Positions 41,044-48,908 of a stretch of DNA of 64,000 bases are shown piece by piece. The position numbers were made by a program, and so were the translations under genes. Each line of letters starts with the position of its first letter. The first letter of the stretch is position 1. The stretch comes from Mycolicibacterium mageritense (GTDB lineage Bacteria; Actinomycetota; Actinomycetes; Mycobacteriales; Mycobacteriaceae): positions 4,340,001-4,404,000 of the forward strand of contig NZ_AP022567.1 in the NCBI RefSeq assembly GCF_010727475.1, written 5' to 3'. The notes beneath the pieces were generated by a model. It saw nothing but the letters and a program-made list of their open reading frames with translations, was not told the DNA's origin and searched no databases.

Positions 41044-41490
41044 ATGGATCGTCTGGACGAGACGGACGAGCTGATTCTGGCTGAGCTGGCCGAGCATGCC
41101 AGGGCCACCTATGCCGAGATCGGGCAGCGGGTGAATCTCTCTGCGCCCGCGGTCAAACGCCGGGTGGACCGCATGGTGGCCGCCGGCGTGATCCGGGGAT
41201 TCACCACCGTCGTGGACCGCAATGTCCTGGGCTGGCGTACCGAGGCATATGTCCAGGTTTTCTGTCATGGCACCATCGCTCCCGCGCAATTGCGCGCGGC
41301 CTGGGTGGACATACCCGAGATCGTCGGCGCCGCGACCGTGACCGGCACCGCGGATGCGATCCTGCACGTGCTGGCCCGCGACATGCAGCACCTTGAGGAG
41401 GCGCTCGAACGTATTCGGTCCAGTGCCGACATCGAGCGCAGTGAGAGCATCGTCGTGCTCTCCAACATCATCGAGCGAGCCCGGCCATAA
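41044..41490 (+). CDS. Lrp/AsnC-family regulator
   Basis: A protein of 148 residues from the ATG at 41044 with a GGAGGTG ribosome-binding site. The N-terminal HTH (LDETDELILAELAEHARATYAEIGQRVNLSAPAVKRRVDRM) is followed by the ligand-binding RAM domain (YVQVFCHGT...IVGAATVTGTADAILHVLARDMQHLEEAL). It is divergent from ddaH-rocD-rocE and therefore most likely activates that operon in response to arginine or ornithine, as proposed for this gene arrangement in mycobacteria. Confidence 0.9.
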   Translation: MDRLDETDELILAELAEHARATYAEIGQRVNLSAPAVKRRVDRMVAAGVIRGFTTVVDRNVLGWRTEAYVQVFCHGTIAPAQLRAAWVDIPEIVGAATVTGTADAILHVLARDMQHLEEALERIRSSADIERSESIVVLSNIIERARP

Positions 41491-41549
41491 TCCTGCGCAA
41501 ATGTAGGGTGGCGCACAACGCCGCGGGGCGATCGTGTAAAAACCCCCAC

Positions 41550-42725
41550 GTGACTACACCTGGGGGCATCGTCATCGTCGGAGGCGGCCTGGCCGCCGCG
41601 CGCACCGCCGAACAGCTGCGCCGATCCGAGTACACGGGGCCCATCACCATCGTCAGCGACGAGGACCACCTGCCGTACGACCGGCCGCCGCTGTCGAAGG
41701 AAGTGCTGCGCGCCGAGACCGACGATGTCACGCTCAAACCTGCCGAGTTCTACGAGGAGAAGGACATCACGCTGCGGCTCGGCTCCGCAGCGGTTTCGGT
41801 GGACACCGATGCCAAGACGGTCAAACTGGCCGACGGCAGCGAGGTGGGCTACGACGATCTGATCATCGCGACGGGCTTGGTGCCCAAGCGGATTCGCTCG
41901 TTCCCCGATCTGCCCGGCATCCGCGTGCTGCGCTCGATCGGCGAGAGCCTGGCGCTGCGGGCCGATGCGGGCTCGGCGCAGCGCGCCGTCGTGGTCGGCG
42001 CCGGGTTCATCGGATGCGAGGTGGCCGCGAGCCTGCGCAAGCTCGGCGTGGCGGTCACACTGGTCGAGCCGCAGCCGACGCCGCTGGCCTCGGTGCTCGG
42101 CGAGCAGATCGGCGCGCTGGTGACCCGGCTGCACGAGGCCGAGGGCGTCGACGTGCGCTGTGGTGTCGGGGTGACCGAGGTGCGGGGCACCGACAAGGTC
42201 GAGCAGGTGGTCCTCGGTGACGGCACCGAACTCGCGGCGGATCTGGTGGTGGTCGGCATCGGCTCGCACCCGGTGACAGATTGGCTCGACGGCAGCGGCA
42301 TCGAACTCGACAACGGTGTGGTGTGCGACGAGGTGGGGCGTGCCAGCGTGGCCAACGTGTGGGCCATCGGCGACGTCGCGTCGTGGCGCGATTCGGTGGG
42401 AGACCAAGTCCGCGTTGAACATTGGAGCAACGTCGCCGATCAGGCCCGGGCCTTGGTGCCGGCTCTGCTCGGCCAGGAATCCTCGCCCGTGGTGTCGGTG
42501 CCGTACTTCTGGAGCGATCAGTACGACGTCAAGATCCAGTGCCTGGGCGAGCCCGAAGCCGACGACGTCGTGCACGTGGTCGAGGACGACGGCCGCAAAT
42601 TCCTGGCCTACTACGAGCGCGACGGCGTGCTGGTCGGCGTGGTCGGCGGCGGCATGCCCGGCAAGGTCATGAAGGCCCGCAGCAAGATCGCGGCGGGCGC
42701 GCCGATCTCCGACGTACTTTCCTAA
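41550..42725 (+). CDS. FAD-dependent ferredoxin reductase
   Basis: A protein of 391 residues of the putidaredoxin/rhodocoxin reductase type. FAD-binding motif VIVGGGLAAARTAEQLR at the N-terminus, NAD(P)H-binding motif VVVGAGFIGCEVAASLRK in the middle, and ANVWAIGDVASW for FAD. It transfers electrons from NAD(P)H to a ferredoxin, typically serving a P450 or ring-hydroxylating oxygenase; no ferredoxin gene is visible nearby. The GTG at 41550 gives VTTPGGIVIVGGG; a TAGGGT -10 candidate lies near 41504. By position it matches Rv0688. Confidence 0.88.
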   Translation: MTTPGGIVIVGGGLAAARTAEQLRRSEYTGPITIVSDEDHLPYDRPPLSKEVLRAETDDVTLKPAEFYEEKDITLRLGSAAVSVDTDAKTVKLADGSEVGYDDLIIATGLVPKRIRSFPDLPGIRVLRSIGESLALRADAGSAQRAVVVGAGFIGCEVAASLRKLGVAVTLVEPQPTPLASVLGEQIGALVTRLHEAEGVDVRCGVGVTEVRGTDKVEQVVLGDGTELAADLVVVGIGSHPVTDWLDGSGIELDNGVVCDEVGRASVANVWAIGDVASWRDSVGDQVRVEHWSNVADQARALVPALLGQESSPVVSVPYFWSDQYDVKIQCLGEPEADDVVHVVEDDGRKFLAYYERDGVLVGVVGGGMPGKVMKARSKIAAGAPISDVLS

Positions 42726-42740
42726 GCGCGGGTTTCCTAG

Positions 42741-42812
42741 CGCGACCAGTCTCCGGTACCCCGGAAAGCGCATTCCGGGGTACGCGCGGGTCTGCTCGGC
42801 GGGCTGGTCGCG
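42741..42812. repeat. Nested inverted repeat between convergent genes
   Basis: Outer arms CGCGACCAG/CTGGTCGCG enclose a perfect inner stem GTACCCCGGAA/TTCCGGGGTAC and a copy of GGGTCTGCTCGG. It is related to the element at 37241-37307 and likewise lies between converging genes. Confidence 0.65.
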
Positions 42813-42888
42813 GAGCGTCTGTTTCGGCGCTCACATTCCCATTGTCGCCGTCCGGGCCGAACCTCCGACGGGTGTGCCGGAAATTTTT

Positions 42889-44223
42889 TCATCGAGTTCC
42901 GTCGGCGCTGTCCAGCGGCACCGCCCGGGTCTCCTTCATCGCGAGCTGCGCGACGAGTGTCAGGCTCACCATCGCGATGAGATACCGGCCCACGTATGCG
43001 ACTCCGTAGTGGGCCGTCAGCCACGTCGCGATGAACGGCGCCACCGCTGCGCCGAGAATGCCCGCGACGTTGAACGCCACCCCGGACCCCGTGTAGCGCA
43101 CGTTGGTGGGAAACAGCTCGGGTAGCACCGCGCCGAGCGGGCCGTATGCGAAGCCGGTCAATGACATACCGATCACGAGGAACGCGCACACACTGGCCCG
43201 CGATGCGTGTGCCGGTGCCAGGAACAGCGCGAAGGACGTGCCGTAGGCGATCACGGCGACCGACGTCAGGAGCAGTACCGGCCGTCGCCCGAACCGGTCG
43301 ATGAGCTTGCCGGTGAACGGGACGGTGGCGGCGAAGAACAGCACCGAGATCAGCTGGAGTTCGAGAAACTCGACGTAGCTGAACCCCAGCCCGACGCCGG
43401 TGGGGGCGATGCCGTATCCGAGCGCCCACGTGGTGACGATGTAGAACAGCGAGAAGATGCCGACCACCGCGAAGGTACCGACGGTCAGCTGGTACCAGTG
43501 GTGCCGAAATAGTTGGGCCAGTGGCGCTTTCACCCGTTCACCACGGTCGGCGGCCCTGGCGAACACCGGGGTCTCGGCCAGCCGCAACCGCACGTACAGG
43601 CCGAAAGCCACCATGATCGCACTGAGCAGGAACGGAATTCGCCACCCCCAGCTGAGAAATGCACCCTTGGGCCCGCCGAGCACCGAGATCAGCACGAGAA
43701 ATGTGCCGTTGGCGATCAGGAACCCGACGGGTGCCCCCAGCTGTGGCCACATCGCAGCCCAGCCGCGACGCTCCGGCGCGGCGGTCTCGGTCGCCAGGAG
43801 TGCGGCACCGCTCCACTCGCCGCCGAGCGCCAGACCCTGCGTGAACCGCATCAACGCCAGCAGGGCAGGGGCGAGCAGGCCGACTTGGTGATAGGTGGGT
43901 AGGGCGCCGATTACGAAGGTCGCGAATCCCATCACCAGCAGCGAGGCCACCAGGGTGGCCTTGCGTCCGAGCCGATCGCCGAAGTGCCCGAAGATGATTG
44001 AGCCCAGTGGCCGCGCGACGAACGCCAGGCCGAACGTTGCCAGCGATGCGAGCAGCGCGGTCGTCGGGTTGCCCTTCGGGAAGAACAGCTGCGGGAAGAC
44101 CAGAACAGCCGCGGTCGCGTAGCTGTAGAAATCGTAGAACTCGATCGTGGTGCCCACCATCGACGCCATCGCGATGCGCGCCCGCGGCACCCCGGTGCCG
44201 GGTGCTTGCTCAACCGTTGTCAT
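42889..44223 (-). CDS. MFS transporter, metabolite:H+ symporter (MHS) type
   Basis: A 12-helix major facilitator of 444 residues from the ATG at 44223. MHS-branch features are visible: GTTIEFYDFYSYATAAVLVFPQLFFP at the start, GHFGDRLGRKATLV between helices 2 and 3, and MRFTQGLALGGEWSGAALLATE. Such proteins import carboxylates, betaine, proline or shikimate by proton symport; the substrate here is unknown. It has its own promoter region, divergent from a PhyH-type dioxygenase, whose substrate it might supply (inference). Confidence 0.85.
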   Translation of the reverse strand: MTTVEQAPGTGVPRARIAMASMVGTTIEFYDFYSYATAAVLVFPQLFFPKGNPTTALLASLATFGLAFVARPLGSIIFGHFGDRLGRKATLVASLLVMGFATFVIGALPTYHQVGLLAPALLALMRFTQGLALGGEWSGAALLATETAAPERRGWAAMWPQLGAPVGFLIANGTFLVLISVLGGPKGAFLSWGWRIPFLLSAIMVAFGLYVRLRLAETPVFARAADRGERVKAPLAQLFRHHWYQLTVGTFAVVGIFSLFYIVTTWALGYGIAPTGVGLGFSYVEFLELQLISVLFFAATVPFTGKLIDRFGRRPVLLLTSVAVIAYGTSFALFLAPAHASRASVCAFLVIGMSLTGFAYGPLGAVLPELFPTNVRYTGSGVAFNVAGILGAAVAPFIATWLTAHYGVAYVGRYLIAMVSLTLVAQLAMKETRAVPLDSADGTR

Positions 44224-44338
44224 ATATGCCCTTGCCGTCGTATAGCAGATGTGAAAACCACTTTGGGAAGACGATTCGCAGCGCGGAAAGGTTCGAAGCG
44301 GCCCGAAAAATGGCTCGCGTGAGCCGGGGATTTCCGTC

Positions 44339-45094
44339 ATGGTGGCGAACATGGTCGAAGTCGACGCGTTCGTCAGGGACGGCTTCACGAAGGTGGATCG
44401 TGCCGCGCCTCGCGAAATCGCTGACATGGCACGGAACCTGCTGTGGCGACAGTTGGGGTTGTCGCCGGACGAACCTGACTCATGGACCGAGCCCGTGCGG
44501 TGGACGGCCGATCTCACGGGCGCGGGCCCGTTCGGGCAGATCGTGGCCAGCGCGCGGCTCGCCGCGGCCCTCGACGCGTTGTGCGGCCCGCGGGGCTGGA
44601 CACCCCGCCACGCATTGGGCAATATTCCGGTGCGCTTCCCGGTGCAGCCGTCGGCCGACGACCGGGGCTGGCACATCGACCACAACACCCCGCTGAGCAG
44701 CGATGAGTGGGCGGTCAGCGGCCGGCCGCACACCTTGCTGCTGTTGACGTTGCTGTCAGAGGTCGGACCGGACGACGCGCCGACCCGGATCCGGGTCGGG
44801 TCGCACCGCGACGTCGCGGCGGTGCTCGGTGAGGAACCGGTCGATGCCGCCACGGCGGGGGCGATGGCCGAGGCGGCCAGCCGGGGCAGGCCGGTGGCGC
44901 ACGCGACCGGCGAGCCAGGCGACATGTACCTGTTGCATCCGTTCACCGTGCATGCTGCCGACGAACATCGCGGCCGCACACCGCGTTTCATGGCGCAGGC
45001 CCCGATCCTGCTGTCCGCACCGCTGACTCCGCACGGCCCGGCGCCATTGGCGCAGGTGTGGCGGCACCCGCGGGATGGTCAAGCCTTTGCGTAG
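44339..45094 (+). CDS. PhyH-like Fe(II)/2-oxoglutarate dioxygenase
   Basis: A protein of 251 residues (a second in-frame ATG at 44351 is possible). It resembles the phytanoyl-CoA dioxygenase family: the metal-binding His-x-Asp in RGWHIDHNTPLS, the distal His in LHPFTVHAADEH and the 2-oxoglutarate-binding Arg in GRTPRFMAQ. It would hydroxylate an unknown small molecule or lipid. Its last 16 bp overlap a small convergent gene. Confidence 0.83.
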   Translation: MVANMVEVDAFVRDGFTKVDRAAPREIADMARNLLWRQLGLSPDEPDSWTEPVRWTADLTGAGPFGQIVASARLAAALDALCGPRGWTPRHALGNIPVRFPVQPSADDRGWHIDHNTPLSSDEWAVSGRPHTLLLLTLLSEVGPDDAPTRIRVGSHRDVAAVLGEEPVDAATAGAMAEAASRGRPVAHATGEPGDMYLLHPFTVHAADEHRGRTPRFMAQAPILLSAPLTPHGPAPLAQVWRHPRDGQAFA

Positions 45095-45246
45095 AAGAAG
45101 CCCGAGCCGATGATCGCGATGGCGAGCACGACGGCGATGCCTGCGACGGCGTTGCCGAAGTAGGTCGCGACACCGAATCCGACGAGCAGGGCCACCAGGA
45201 AGGCGATCAGCTCGATCGCTGTCGGCGTCCTGTTGGGCTTTCGCAT
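45079..45246 (-). CDS. Small two-helix membrane protein (55 residues)
   Basis: An ATG at 45246 with GAGAGGAG 8 nt upstream opens a 55-codon ORF to TGA at 45079-45081. The peptide begins MRKPNRTPTA and has two hydrophobic helices (IELIAFLVALLVGFGVATYF and AVAGIAVVLAIAIIGSGFFY) separated by GNA, ending YAKA. It is short enough to be missed by length filters. It overlaps the 3' end of the PhyH gene by 16 bp and lies 44 bp downstream of mftR on the same strand, so it may be cotranscribed with it. Function unknown. Confidence 0.7.
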   Translation of the reverse strand: MRKPNRTPTAIELIAFLVALLVGFGVATYFGNAVAGIAVVLAIAIIGSGFFYAKA

Positions 45247-45290
45247 GGCGGTCTCCTCTCCCCGGGTTGGTTACCCACGCGGGGAGATCT

Positions 45291-45914
45291 TCATCGCGGA
45301 TCCAGGGCGTCCAGACCTGGCCGGGCGATGTCGAAGGCGTCGGCGATCGCGGCTGTCAACGACGCAGATTCGTCGGCCAGCCAGTGCTCGTACGCCGACA
45401 GGGCCACGCCGAGCATCAACCAGGCCGCGGTCTGCGGGACCAGGTCCGTGGTCTGGGTTCCGGTGCGCCGCGCGACGTAGGTGGCGATGACTTCGCGCCA
45501 GCCGGCGTACATGGTCATCGAATAGGCTTGCAGCCCAGTGGTTTCCAGGATGACCCGCATGCGCTGCCGGTGCGCTTCGGTTTCTGCCGCGCCGTACGTG
45601 TTGAACGCGAGCAGGGCCTGCCGCAGCGCGTCGCCGAGGGGAACGGCCGGGCTCAGGGTGGCGAGCAGCTCGCGCAGCTGCTGCAGATGGGCGTCGAAGT
45701 TGCCCCACGGGATGGCGTTCTTGGAGCCGTAGTAGCGAAACAGGGTGCGCCGTGAGATGCCGGCCGCTGCGGCGATGTCGTCGACGCTGACCTCGTCGAA
45801 GCCGCGTGCCACGAACATCTCGATGGCCACGTCGGCGATGTGGTCCTGCGTGGTGGAGCGGCGCCGGCCGACTCGGGAGAGGTGCGCCGCAGATCCCTCC
45901 GACATGTGACCCAC
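45291..45914 (-). CDS. mftR: Mycofactocin system regulator (TetR family)
   Basis: A protein of 207 residues (204 from the ATG at 45905). HTH region VSVDDIAAAAGISRRTLFRYYGSKNAIPWGNFDAHL; the RRTLFRYYGSKN...WGNFD signature belongs to MftR. It is divergent from mftA and should repress it. MftR of M. smegmatis has been reported to respond to long-chain acyl-CoA. The palindrome TGGCA-N5-TGCCA between the two genes is the obvious candidate operator. Confidence 0.92.
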   Translation of the reverse strand: MGHMSEGSAAHLSRVGRRRSTTQDHIADVAIEMFVARGFDEVSVDDIAAAAGISRRTLFRYYGSKNAIPWGNFDAHLQQLRELLATLSPAVPLGDALRQALLAFNTYGAAETEAHRQRMRVILETTGLQAYSMTMYAGWREVIATYVARRTGTQTTDLVPQTAAWLMLGVALSAYEHWLADESASLTAAIADAFDIARPGLDALDPR

Positions 45915-45924
45915 CCTTCCATTC

Positions 45925-45939
45925 TGGCACTCGATGCCA
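45925..45939. promoter_or_regulatory. Candidate MftR operator
   Basis: TGGCACTCGATGCCA is an inverted repeat (5-bp arms, 5-bp centre) 11 bp from the mftR start and about 58 bp upstream of mftA. No other comparable palindrome lies in this 82-bp divergent promoter region. Confidence 0.6.
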
Positions 45940-45996
45940 TATCCTTGCGATCTCGATCACAATTGTCGAGACCCTATGCGATGAAAGGCGGTCCCC

Positions 45997-46092
45997 ATGG
46001 AACCGAATCAGCACGTCGAGTCCGAGACCGAGCTCGTGACCGAGACTCTGGTGGAAGAGGTTTCCATCGACGGTATGTGCGGGGTCTACTGA
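45997..46092 (+). CDS. mftA: Mycofactocin precursor peptide
   Basis: A ribosomal peptide of 31 residues ending in IDGMCGVY, the invariant MftA tail. MftC decarboxylates and crosslinks the C-terminal Val-Tyr, and MftE then releases the modified dipeptide. The acidic N-terminal part (MEPNQHVESETELVTETLVEE) is the leader recognised by MftB. The start is ATG at 45997 with AAAGGCGG upstream; the stop is 2 bp before mftB. It is far below usual gene-calling length, but the cluster context and the tail make it unambiguous. Confidence 0.98.
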   Translation: MEPNQHVESETELVTETLVEEVSIDGMCGVY

Positions 46093-46094
46093 TC

Positions 46095-46394
46095 GTGTCT
46101 GCACAGGTCGTCGACGCGGTCGTGTTCAACCCGGACGCCGGCTGGCGGTTGCACCCCCAGGTGGCCGTGCGGCCAGAGCCGTTCGGCGCCCTGCTGTACC
46201 ACTTCGGTACCCGCAAGTTGTCGTTCCTGAAGAACCGGACGGTCGTCGAGGTGGTCAACTCGCTGGCTGACCACCCCGACGCCCGGTCTGCGTGCCGGGC
46301 CGCCGGCATCGCCGATTCCGACCAAGCTCCCTACCTGCACGCGTTGAGCGTGCTGGTGTCCTCGAAAATGCTGATCCCCGGGACTGCCCAATGA
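46095..46394 (+). CDS. mftB: Mycofactocin peptide chaperone
   Basis: A PqqD-like RiPP recognition element of 99 residues that binds the MftA leader and presents it to MftC. Features are DAGWRLHPQVAVRPEPFGALLYHFGTRKLSFLKNRTVVEVVNSL, the winged-helix core. The GTG start at 46095 is 2 bp after the mftA stop; the end overlaps the mftC start by 4 bp (ATGA). Confidence 0.96.
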   Translation: MSAQVVDAVVFNPDAGWRLHPQVAVRPEPFGALLYHFGTRKLSFLKNRTVVEVVNSLADHPDARSACRAAGIADSDQAPYLHALSVLVSSKMLIPGTAQ

Positions 46395-47572
46395 CTTCTG
46401 TCCAACCCGTGCCGCGGCTCGTCGAGCAGTTCGAGCACGGCCTCGACGCGCCGATCTGCCTGACGTGGGAACTCACCTACGCGTGCAACCTGGCGTGCGT
46501 GCACTGCCTGTCGTCGTCGGGCAAACGTGATCCCCGCGAGCTGTCGACGCAACAGTGCAAGGACATCATCGACGAGCTCGAGCGCATGCAGGTGTTCTAC
46601 GTCAACATCGGTGGCGGCGAACCCACTGTGCGGTCGGACTTTTGGGAGCTCGTCGACTACGCGACCGCCCACCACGTCGGCGTGAAGTTCTCCACCAACG
46701 GGGTGCGTATCACGCCCGAGGTCGCCGCCAAACTCGCCGCGAGCGACTACGTCGACGTCCAGATCTCGCTCGACGGCGCGACGGCCGACGTCAACGACGC
46801 GGTGCGCGGGCCCGGCTCGTTCGCCATGGCGATCCGCGCGCTGGAGAACCTCAAGGACGCGGGGTTCAAAGACGCCAAGATCTCGGTCGTGGTCACCCGG
46901 CACAACATCGACCAGCTCGACGAGTTCAAGGCGCTGGCCGACCGCTACGGCGCCACACTCCGGATCACGCGCCTGCGGCCGTCGGGTCGTGGCGCCGACG
47001 TGTGGGACGAGTTGCACCCCACCCCGGTGCAGCAGGTCCAGCTCTACGACTGGCTTGTCGCGCACGGTGAGCGCGTGCTCACCGGTGACTCGTTCTTCCA
47101 CCTGTCGGGCCTCGGCGAGCCCGGCGCGCTGGCCGGGCTCAACCTGTGCGGTGCCGGGCGCGTGGTGTGCCTGATCGATCCGGTCGGCGACGTCTACGCG
47201 TGCCCGTTTGCGATCCACGACAAGTTCCTGGCCGGAAACATCCTGTCCGACGGCGGTTTTCAGAGTGTATGGCAGAACGCGCCGCTGTTCCGGGAGCTGC
47301 GTGAGCCGCAGTCGGCAGGCGCGTGCGGCAGCTGCGGGCACTACGACAGCTGCCGGGGCGGTTGCATGGCGGCGAAATTCTTCACCGGTCTGCCCTTGGA
47401 CGGGCCGGACCCCGAGTGCGTGCAGGGCTACGGTGAGCCGGCCCTCGCACTCGAGCGGGACAAGCCCAAACCGAGCGTCGACCACTCCCGCAGCGGTGCG
47501 CGCAAGGGGCCGATCCCGCTCAAGCTCCTCACCGTCCCACCCAAGAAGTTCTGTAACGAAAGTCCTGTGTAA
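46391..47572 (+). CDS. mftC: Mycofactocin radical SAM maturase
   Basis: A radical SAM/SPASM enzyme of 393 residues. The [4Fe-4S] cluster ligands are C32, C36 and C39 (CNLACVHC, a CX3CX2C motif), followed by the SAM-binding NIGGGEP. C-terminal SPASM cysteines for auxiliary clusters are in NLCGAGRVVCLIDPVGDVYACPF and GACGSCGHYDSCRGGC. It oxidatively decarboxylates the C-terminal Tyr of MftA and forms the Val-Tyr carbon-carbon link. The ATG at 46391 overlaps the mftB stop. Confidence 0.97.
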   Translation: MTSVQPVPRLVEQFEHGLDAPICLTWELTYACNLACVHCLSSSGKRDPRELSTQQCKDIIDELERMQVFYVNIGGGEPTVRSDFWELVDYATAHHVGVKFSTNGVRITPEVAAKLAASDYVDVQISLDGATADVNDAVRGPGSFAMAIRALENLKDAGFKDAKISVVVTRHNIDQLDEFKALADRYGATLRITRLRPSGRGADVWDELHPTPVQQVQLYDWLVAHGERVLTGDSFFHLSGLGEPGALAGLNLCGAGRVVCLIDPVGDVYACPFAIHDKFLAGNILSDGGFQSVWQNAPLFRELREPQSAGACGSCGHYDSCRGGCMAAKFFTGLPLDGPDPECVQGYGEPALALERDKPKPSVDHSRSGARKGPIPLKLLTVPPKKFCNESPV

Positions 47573-47575
47573 CTC

Positions 47576-48769
47576 ATGGCCCGCGATACCTGGTTCGAAA
47601 CCGTCGCCATCGCGCAACAGCGCGCGAAGAAGCGACTCCCCAAGTCGGTCTACAGTTCGCTGATCTCGGCGAGCGAGAAGGGCCTGACCGTTGCCGACAA
47701 CGTCGAGGCATTCGGCCAACTCGGCTTCGCGCCACACGTCATCGGGGCGCAGGCCAAGCGCGATCTCGCGACGACTGTTATGGGTCAAGACATTTCGCTG
47801 CCGGTGATCATCTCGCCGACCGGCGTGCAGGCAGTCCACCCGGACGGCGAGGTGGCAGTGGCCCGCGCCGCCGCCGCGCGTGGCACCGCGATGGGGCTGT
47901 CGTCTTTCGCCAGCAAGCCCATCGAAGAAGTCATTGCGGCAAACCCGAAACTGTTCTTCCAGGCGTATTGGCTCGGTGATCGCGACGCCATCGCGGCCCG
48001 CGTGGAGCGGGCCCGGGCGGCCGGTGCGGTGGGCCTGATCGTCACCACCGACTGGAGCTTCTCGCACGGGCGGGACTGGGGCAGCCCCAAGATCCCCGAG
48101 GCCATGGATCTCAAGACCATCGTCAAGATGCTGCCGGAGGGCCTGACTCGGCCGCGGTGGATGTGGCAATGGGGTAAGACGTTCCGGCCGCCGAACCTGC
48201 AGGTGCCCAACCAGGGCGCCAAGGGCGAAGCCGGTCCGCCGTTCTTCGCGGCGTACGGCGAGTGGATGGGCACGCCGCCACCCACGTGGGAGGACATCGC
48301 CTGGTTGCGGGAGCTCTGGGGCGGCCCGTTCATGCTCAAGGGCGTGATGCGGGTCGACGATGCCAAACGTGCGGTGGATGCCGGGGTTTCGGCCATCTCG
48401 GTGTCCAACCACGGCGGCAACAACCTGGACAGCACACCTGCGTCGATCCGGGCGTTGCCGGCGATCGCCGACGCGGTGGGCGATCAGATCGAAGTCGTGC
48501 TCGACGGTGGCATCCGACGCGGCAGCGATGTGGTCAAGGCATTGGCGCTGGGCGCCCGTGCGGTGATGATCGGGCGGGCCTATCTGTGGGGCCTGGCCGC
48601 CGAGGGGCAGACCGGCGTCGAGAATGTGCTCGACATCATGAGCGGTGGGATCGACTCGGCCCTGCGCGGGCTCGGGCTCGCGTCGGTTCACGATCTGCGG
48701 CCCGAGCACATCCTGGTGCCGCCGGGGTTCCTGCGGCCGCTCGGTCTGCCGTCAGACACCGGCGCCTGA
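47576..48769 (+). CDS. mftD: Mycofactocin biosynthesis FMN-dependent dehydrogenase
   Basis: A protein of 397 residues with the FMN-dependent alpha-hydroxy-acid dehydrogenase fold. MftD oxidatively deaminates AHDP, the dipeptide-derived intermediate, to give premycofactocin. FMN-binding stretches are IISPTGVQAVHPDGEVAVARAAA and VVLDGGIRRGSDVVKALALGARAVMIGR. The family's catalytic SNHGGRQLD motif reads SNHGGNNLD here: His279 is kept, but the substrate-binding Arg is Asn282, in keeping with a changed substrate. It starts 3 bp after mftC. A hairpin follows. Confidence 0.95.
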   Translation: MARDTWFETVAIAQQRAKKRLPKSVYSSLISASEKGLTVADNVEAFGQLGFAPHVIGAQAKRDLATTVMGQDISLPVIISPTGVQAVHPDGEVAVARAAAARGTAMGLSSFASKPIEEVIAANPKLFFQAYWLGDRDAIAARVERARAAGAVGLIVTTDWSFSHGRDWGSPKIPEAMDLKTIVKMLPEGLTRPRWMWQWGKTFRPPNLQVPNQGAKGEAGPPFFAAYGEWMGTPPPTWEDIAWLRELWGGPFMLKGVMRVDDAKRAVDAGVSAISVSNHGGNNLDSTPASIRALPAIADAVGDQIEVVLDGGIRRGSDVVKALALGARAVMIGRAYLWGLAAEGQTGVENVLDIMSGGIDSALRGLGLASVHDLRPEHILVPPGFLRPLGLPSDTGA

Positions 48770-48782
48770 CGAGCTTTGCCGA

Positions 48783-48813
48783 CCACCCCCTATCTGTCGA
48801 GTGACAGGGGTGG
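48783..48813 (+). other. Intercistronic hairpin between mftD and mftE
   Basis: CCACCC...CTGTC-GAGT-GACAG-GGGTGG forms a bulged 11-bp stem 13 bp after the mftD stop, without a T run. It may protect the upstream mRNA or tune expression of mftE relative to mftD. Confidence 0.5.
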
Positions 48814-48830
48814 CTGGAGGGACGCACGTG

Positions 48831-48908
48831 ATGGTGTTGGGCGGTCAAGAAGAAGTTCAGGGAAATCTACTGCCGCGCATGCTCCAACAATTGGCGCACA
48901 CCAGGTGA
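48831..48908 (+). CDS. Candidate 25-residue ORF coupled to mftE
   Basis: Between mftD and mftE an ATG at 48831 (or GTG at 48828) follows GGAGG (48816-48820) at good spacing and opens 25 codons. Its TGA (48906-48908) overlaps the GTG of mftE in a GTGA arrangement like the other coupled junctions of this operon. The peptide is MVLGGQEEVQGNLLPRMLQQ plus five residues, predicted helical. mftE itself has no good ribosome-binding site, so this may be its translational feeder. No family recognised. Confidence 0.45.
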   Translation: MVLGGQEEVQGNLLPRMLQQLAHTR

